The notes beneath the pieces were generated by a model that was not told where the DNA came from, did not search any database, and saw only the letters and a list, made by a program, of their open reading frames with translations. Shown in pieces: positions 33,201 to 37,135 of a DNA stretch of 37,135 nt. The DNA is from Halodesulfovibrio sp. MK-HDV (GTDB lineage: Bacteria; Desulfobacterota; Desulfovibrionia; Desulfovibrionales; Desulfovibrionaceae): the NCBI RefSeq assembly GCF_009914765.1, contig NZ_WYDS01000003.1, positions 1-37,135 on the forward strand. Direction: 5' to 3'. The position numbers were made by a program, and so were the translations under genes. How positions within the stretch are numbered: the first letter of the stretch is position 1; each line of letters begins with the position of its first letter.

Positions 33201-33239
33201 GACAGGCCGATTTTTTCGAAAATCCGGCCTGTTTTTTTA
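33201..33239 (+). terminator. Terminator after the DUF2959 gene
   Basis: ACAGGCCGATTTT pairs with AAAATC-CGGCCTGT (one bulge) across a short TTCG-type loop, followed by seven T. Confidence 0.85.
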
Positions 33240-33312
33240 TACATCTGGGCAGAGAGTATGGTCTTTTGTGAGTGACAGTATGTTAACGGTGAATTTTTTG
33301 GTGAACAAAAAA

Positions 33313-33347
33313 GGGTTCAACTCAATGTGATCTGAGCTCTTTTTTTT
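33313..33347 (-). terminator. Terminator of the Crp/Fnr regulator gene
   Basis: GGGTTCAACTC and GATCTGAGCTC form an imperfect stem with A-run and T-run flanks. It overlaps the stop codon of the minus-strand regulator. It begins with AAAAAAGGGTTCA, as does the hairpin at 35360-35390. Confidence 0.6.
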
Positions 33348-34026
33348 AAATCTTTTCCCAATGCGCATACTCGGCAAGTCGTTCTGGAGAAAAGACTTCA
33401 AAATTATTCTTAGTTATCTTGCCAATAATATTTTCGTCACGAAGCTGGGATAAAGCTCTGGATACAGTCATCTGGTGGAGACCGAAAAAATTACCAATGT
33501 CTTGCTGACTAATGATAATTCCGTTTTTTCTTTCATGTAATTGGAAAAGAATCTCAGCCACTCGTGCAATAGGTTTGCGGTTGAAAAGATTTGCGGTGAA
33601 GTGACTGAAGTATGTACGTTTAAAAATTATGTATTGAGAGAGGTTAATAGACAATTCAGGGTATGAACGGACAAAGTCGACATCAGTAAACAAATCTGAG
33701 GGGAAAGCATATACTTGAGTGTCTGTCAAAAATTCAAATGAAATACGACCCTTATGTTTGATCATGCATCCAGCTTCATTGAATAGAGCATTGGGACCAA
33801 CAAAATACAAAATGCGTTTTTCGCCACTGTGTAAGTAGCAACTATAACTAATATACCCTTTAGTTATCAGATATACTGCGTCGTCAGCCTGATCTACGAC
33901 TTGTCCCTTAGAAAACGAATGGGATTTTGCCAGATGAATAACATCGTTCCAGCATGCATTCATCTCTTCTATAACGAAGTTCATGTTCTTTTGTTTTTCA
34001 GAAAAATTGTAACAAGTATCAATCAT
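33346..34026 (-). CDS. Crp/Fnr-family transcriptional regulator
   Basis: A 226-residue regulator. The N-terminal cyclic-nucleotide-binding-type beta roll covers about 35-120 ('SKGQVVDQADDAVYLITKGY', 'GPNALFNEAGCMI'). The C-terminal Crp-type winged helix covers about 155-220 ('IISQQDIGNFFGLHQMTVSR' to 'ALSQLRDENII'). It lacks the N-terminal cysteine set of FNR, so an oxygen-sensing 4Fe-4S cluster is unlikely; the cysteines are scattered. The ligand is unknown. It is divergent from the VOC gene; 34027-34300 between them holds AGTT-CT-AACT near 34253 but no consensus Crp site I can identify. The first codons could be trimmed to a later ATG ('MNFVIEEMN'). Confidence 0.9.
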   Translation of the reverse strand: MIDTCYNFSEKQKNMNFVIEEMNACWNDVIHLAKSHSFSKGQVVDQADDAVYLITKGYISYSCYLHSGEKRILYFVGPNALFNEAGCMIKHKGRISFEFLTDTQVYAFPSDLFTDVDFVRSYPELSINLSQYIIFKRTYFSHFTANLFNRKPIARVAEILFQLHERKNGIIISQQDIGNFFGLHQMTVSRALSQLRDENIIGKITKNNFEVFSPERLAEYAHWEKI

Positions 34027-34300
34027 CAGGCTTCCCTCTTTTTTCCCTGCCCTGTTTACCTATCAAGTTCTTCTAGTCTGCATTCCGACTATGAGGCTCT
34101 CCAGCCCTGTTTTCTTAGATATCCCCATGTGTCCACTGCATGGAATTCTCTGTTTTAATAGAGAGGTGAATCGCACCGTAGGTTCTAAAAAATATTTTTC
34201 TTCAAAAAAACAACAAATGTTATTTTTCTTCTCATTATCTAGCCTAATATAAGTTCTAACTAAAAATTGAAAGTTAACGCTAAATCATAAAGGAGTTCGA

Positions 34301-34687
34301 ATGATTTTTAAGAAAGTTGATCACGTGGAAATTGTACCCACGAATCCAGACAAAACTCTTGATTTTTATATTTCTATTATTGGGTTTAAAATTAAGAGTC
34401 GGAATGAAGTGAAAATGCCGCCTATGAAAGAGGTAATATATCTTGAGTTAGGAGATACGGTCATTGAAATCATATCCGTAGATAACCCAAAACCGAAATC
34501 AGAAGCCATTTGGGAAGTAGGTTATAGAGGGCTTGCTCTTGAGGTTGAGAATATGACCGAGGCGGTAGAATATCTGTCGGGTAAAGGCATAACTATGGCT
34601 CTAGAGCCAGTAGATTTAGGTGATTCATTTCGTGGCGAGATCAGAGATCCGGATGGTCTGGTGATTGAACTCCGACAATGGAAGTAG
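34301..34687 (+). CDS. VOC-superfamily protein (glyoxalase/dioxygenase fold)
   Basis: A 128-residue protein with two paired beta-alpha-beta-beta-beta modules. 'KKVDHVEIVPTNPDKTLDFY' holds the first metal-ligand histidine; 'VIYLELGDTVIEIISVD' and 'GEIRDPDGLVIELRQ' hold the glutamates. The expected second histidine ('GxxHxAL') is replaced by Arg in 'GYRGLALEVE', so metal binding may be altered. Members act as lyases, isomerases or resistance proteins. Strong ribosome binding site AAAGGAG. It stands next to a cupin gene. Confidence 0.9.
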   Translation: MIFKKVDHVEIVPTNPDKTLDFYISIIGFKIKSRNEVKMPPMKEVIYLELGDTVIEIISVDNPKPKSEAIWEVGYRGLALEVENMTEAVEYLSGKGITMALEPVDLGDSFRGEIRDPDGLVIELRQWK

Positions 34688-34940
34688 TTTGAGTGGTAGA
34701 GACTAACTGCTTTTGAGGGAACTTGTTAGGGCAGCCTGTATTCAGCATGAAAAGATAAACTAACTTCAGGCAGCGGTGACATTGAGTAGCAACAGTCCCC
34801 AACACGTTTAAGAGTAAGGTGGTATTTGGTGACTGTAATCGGCGAAGCAAGAAGATGCCTGCTGCAGTATGCTTACTTTTTTCGACAATGTTGGCTACTG
34901 CCAGTAGTTTCTTGAAAATATTTAACGAAGGTTTGAGGTT

Positions 34941-35210
34941 ATGAATTTAGATTCAATTAAAGAAGCACTGAAGGTGCATGTGTACCATATTCCGTCAGAT
35001 AAAAATGTCCCTATGCATAAGCACGATGACCTTGATGAGATATTTTATTGTATAAAAGGGTCTGGTTTTGGAGTGTTGGAGGATAGCGAACTGATGATGA
35101 ATGTAGGAGATACGTTTGTTGTGCCAGCGGGAGTAATGCATTCACTTAGAAGTGATGAAGAGCTTTTTGTTACAGCACTGCTGGTTCCGGTCGTGGACGG
35201 CAACGAATAA
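34941..35210 (+). CDS. Small cupin-domain protein
   Basis: An 89-residue single cupin barrel. Motif 1 is 'PMHKHDDLDEIFYCIKGSG' (two His and one Glu ligand) and motif 2 is 'GDTFVVPAGVMHSL' (final His), so a metal site is complete. It could be a small dioxygenase, isomerase or binding protein. It follows the VOC gene by 253 bp on the same strand, a gap with no feature I can name. GAGG lies just before the ATG. Confidence 0.9.
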   Translation: MNLDSIKEALKVHVYHIPSDKNVPMHKHDDLDEIFYCIKGSGFGVLEDSELMMNVGDTFVVPAGVMHSLRSDEELFVTALLVPVVDGNE

Positions 35211-35359
35211 ATTTTACTGTTGTGATGTGTTGGGCGCTTCTGTCTGAAGTACGTAGTGTCCGGTGAAGTCGTGCGGGGTTTGTATTCTAGCAAGATGAGC
35301 ATGGTCATCCAGCTCGTTATTATTTGTTGGTTGTGAGCAGACTGCTACCAGCCGTACGA

Positions 35360-35390
35360 AAAAAGGGTTCAGATCTATGCGATCTAAACC
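35360..35390 (-). terminator. Minus-strand terminator after the PNPOx/ferredoxin gene
   Basis: GGGTTCAGATC (35364-35374) pairs with GATCTAAACCC (35380-35390); read on the minus strand it is followed by six T. It lies about 95 bp past the stop of that gene. Confidence 0.75.
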
Positions 35391-35483
35391 CTTTGACTTC
35401 TCTGTGTGATGACGAGATTTGAAGTTCTGTTTTTTGAAATGATCAAGCACGGCTTCAATCTAACTGTCTAAATCTTATTAACT

Positions 35484-36149
35484 TTACATGTACTCAATGG
35501 CGTTAGCTGGACATGTAATATAGCAATCTCCGCAGACATCACATTTATCGAAATTGATCTTATATGTATCTTCGTGCTTAGTGATTGCTTTAAATGAACA
35601 TTTTTTAAAGCATTTACCACACGAGATACAATTCTCTGTAATGCGCATTCCTTTAGCTGGGTTTTTATGCCCGCCGAATGAAAAAGCGGTGCGCAATAGT
35701 TTGTGAGGTCGCTTTTCCATTTCAAAGTCAAAATCAAAGACTTCGCCCCATGCTTTATGAAGGCAGAATGTTGTCATTGCTGGATACTGTTCGATATCTT
35801 TCACGCCAAGGGAAAACATAGTATTGTTTTCAGCTTTTCTTTTGAGCGTGTCAAAATCCACTTCCTCTACGTCTCCTGTTACTCGGATGGTATATCCGGG
35901 AGGAAAGTAAGGCATTCCCTGCTCGTTATGACTCACTGTTGTCGTTGGAGACATTCCACAGATTGATACTGTTTTTGATTCGCTTAATTGTCTGAAAAAT
36001 GGCTTTGTCACCATCGTTCTAAAATATAGCCCTTCACTATCATGCGCAAAAAGATGTGCGATCCGAGTGTGAGGAACCCCTTTTTCGACAGTTGCGAACG
36101 TTAAACATCCTATTTGATCAAACTTATTGTATATTTCAGAAATATTCAT
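35484..36149 (-). CDS. Pyridoxamine-phosphate-oxidase-like flavoprotein fused to a 2[4Fe-4S] ferredoxin domain
   Basis: A 221-residue redox protein. The N-terminal PNPOx-type split-barrel domain (about 1-140) has 'FDQIGCLTFATVEKGVPHTR' and 'GLYFRTMVTKPFFRQL', expected to bind FMN. The C-terminal ferredoxin domain (about 165-221) has two complete clusters, 'CISCGKCFKKCSF' and 'CDVCGDCYITCP', each C-x2-C-x2-C-x3-C. The fusion suggests electron transfer from ferredoxin clusters to a flavin. I prefer ATG 36149; the frame is open to 36287, but that would overlap the neighbouring gene and has no family similarity. The electron acceptor is unknown. Confidence 0.9.
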   Translation of the reverse strand: MNISEIYNKFDQIGCLTFATVEKGVPHTRIAHLFAHDSEGLYFRTMVTKPFFRQLSESKTVSICGMSPTTTVSHNEQGMPYFPPGYTIRVTGDVEEVDFDTLKRKAENNTMFSLGVKDIEQYPAMTTFCLHKAWGEVFDFDFEMEKRPHKLLRTAFSFGGHKNPAKGMRITENCISCGKCFKKCSFKAITKHEDTYKINFDKCDVCGDCYITCPANAIEYM

Positions 36150-36255
36150 TGTGCTTTCTTCTTGTAATTTTAGGTCATATTTATATTGCTGCGGCATGTT
36201 CTGAGCCACAGCATTGCCAGCAAAATTTGCACGAGTCTTATTACCTGAGATAGAA

Positions 36256-37098
36256 CTAGAATTTTCCGTTGTTGTTCTTCCGGTCATGGGGTGCAGCTAT
36301 TGTTTCAATCACATCCCAGTGTTCTGCTATTTTGCCATTTTCCACTCGGAACAGGTCATAGAAAGCTGTAGGCTTGCCAGCAAAAGAACCTTCGCTGACG
36401 GTAAGAACAAAATTACCTTCCCCAAGTACTGTATGGATTCGGTCATACTTCATAACAATGCCTGCTTTGGACATTGCTTCAAGCGCCTTGCCTAAACCGG
36501 AAAGCCCATCGCCGATGTTAGGATTATGTTGGATGTAGTTGTCATCATCAAAGTATGAGGTCAGCCTTTCCATTTTTCCATCACGTAAAATGTCTTGAAC
36601 AAAGGAGTGGACAAGTGCCTTGTTCGCGTCGGTAAGCGTTCTGCCGGTAATGACAGTGGCACCGTCGATCATACTGTGTCCACTTGGTGATGGCCCAGCA
36701 GCAACTTGAAGATTGTCCCAGTGCTCAACGATTTTTCCATTTTCGAATTTGAAAATATCGAAGCCGATTTTTGGGCCGAAAATATCGTATTCAGTATGAG
36801 TAAAAACGTATTCCTCATCTTGAAATGCGCGCACAACATTAACTTTGGCGCTTCCTTCAGGAAGTTGCTTTAGAAGTTCTCCAAAGCCTGCCAAGCCATC
36901 TTTTACCATCAAGTTATGCTGAATATATTTTTCAGGGTTAATATATGACACCGGAGTAGGGTTTCCCGTCTCAATGCTTTCAAGTAAAGCAGTGGCTTTA
37001 TTTTTTTGAGAGAGGGTGTCTTGAGTCGCGTGCTGGTTTTTTGGATAACATGCTGAGCATAGCAATACCAAAGCACAAATCAGTACTAAACGTTTCAT
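36256..37098 (-). CDS. Lipoprotein with two tandem SnoaL/NTF2-like domains
   Basis: A 280-residue lipoprotein. The signal peptide ends in 'LCSAC' (lipid cysteine near residue 17). Two SnoaL-like domains follow (about 30-135 and 165-270), and the second clearly repeats the first: 'EKYIQHNLMVKDGLAGFG' against 'DNYIQHNPNIGDGLSGLG', and 'FKFENGKIVEHWD' against 'FRVENGKIAEHWD'. Such folds bind small hydrophobic molecules or act as isomerases or hydrolases. GGAGG precedes the ATG. It is on the same strand as the PNPOx/ferredoxin gene, which starts 107 bp downstream. Confidence 0.9.
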   Translation of the reverse strand: MKRLVLICALVLLCSACYPKNQHATQDTLSQKNKATALLESIETGNPTPVSYINPEKYIQHNLMVKDGLAGFGELLKQLPEGSAKVNVVRAFQDEEYVFTHTEYDIFGPKIGFDIFKFENGKIVEHWDNLQVAAGPSPSGHSMIDGATVITGRTLTDANKALVHSFVQDILRDGKMERLTSYFDDDNYIQHNPNIGDGLSGLGKALEAMSKAGIVMKYDRIHTVLGEGNFVLTVSEGSFAGKPTAFYDLFRVENGKIAEHWDVIETIAAPHDRKNNNGKF

Positions 37099-37135
37099 AA
37101 TTTCCTCCAGAAGTTGTAGCCTTGAAATGCCAACT

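Overview
The window reads as a chromosomal segment of a sulfate-reducing Desulfovibrionales bacterium, most likely a marine Halodesulfovibrio/Desulfovibrio relative. This is inferred from gene content: a LctP lactate permease, several sensory c-di-GMP proteins, iron-sulfur proteins typical of anaerobes, an Fe-S L-serine dehydratase and a Pqi system. Base composition looks moderate to AT-rich (not computed). I see no phage, IS element, CRISPR array, rRNA or tRNA. It looks like ordinary chromosome with many dedicated regulators and structured intergenic regions.

Layout. 1-7.2 kb is signalling: the 5' end of an Ada/AraC-type gene leaves to the left, then a PAS-containing chemotaxis receptor converges on an HD-GYP phosphodiesterase with a periplasmic sensor domain. 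Next comes a PAS-GGDEF cyclase whose 3' end overlaps an SDR-fold protein lacking the usual catalytic residues. A TauE/SafE exporter follows, with a promoter, a structured leader and an intrinsic terminator in front of it. 7.2-15.2 kb is transport: lactate permease behind a long structured upstream region, a small membrane protein, an APC-family permease behind a clear sigma-54 promoter, and a LysE exporter paired with an AraC regulator. 15.2-18.1 kb holds gap and pgk, with two near-identical operators upstream, a hairpin between the genes, and a 4 x 20 bp tandem repeat that starts on the pgk stop codon.

18.2-20.6 kb has a small 2Fe-2S protein followed by a SigZ-like sigma factor, then an iron-sulfur flavoprotein divergent from an HxlR regulator. 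20.6-24.7 kb (minus strand) is pqiABC followed by a membrane protein homologous to the one at 9.8-10.3 kb. RsgA follows a roughly 0.9 kb intergenic region. 26.8-32.1 kb (minus strand) is the most interesting block: a cyclase-fold/HTH regulator, a two-gene membrane system (DUF3100-like plus a small partner), an M20 amidohydrolase and an L-serine dehydratase. The regulator gene and the DUF3100-like operon both carry the same 28-bp operator-like sequence upstream. My reading is an uncharacterised uptake and hydrolysis route for an N-acylated or peptide-like substrate. 32.5-37.1 kb has a DUF2959 lipoprotein, a Crp/Fnr regulator, VOC and cupin proteins, a PNPOx-like/ferredoxin fusion and a lipoprotein with two tandem SnoaL-like domains.

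All family assignments come from reading translated sequence and from memory of the families; no database search was run.
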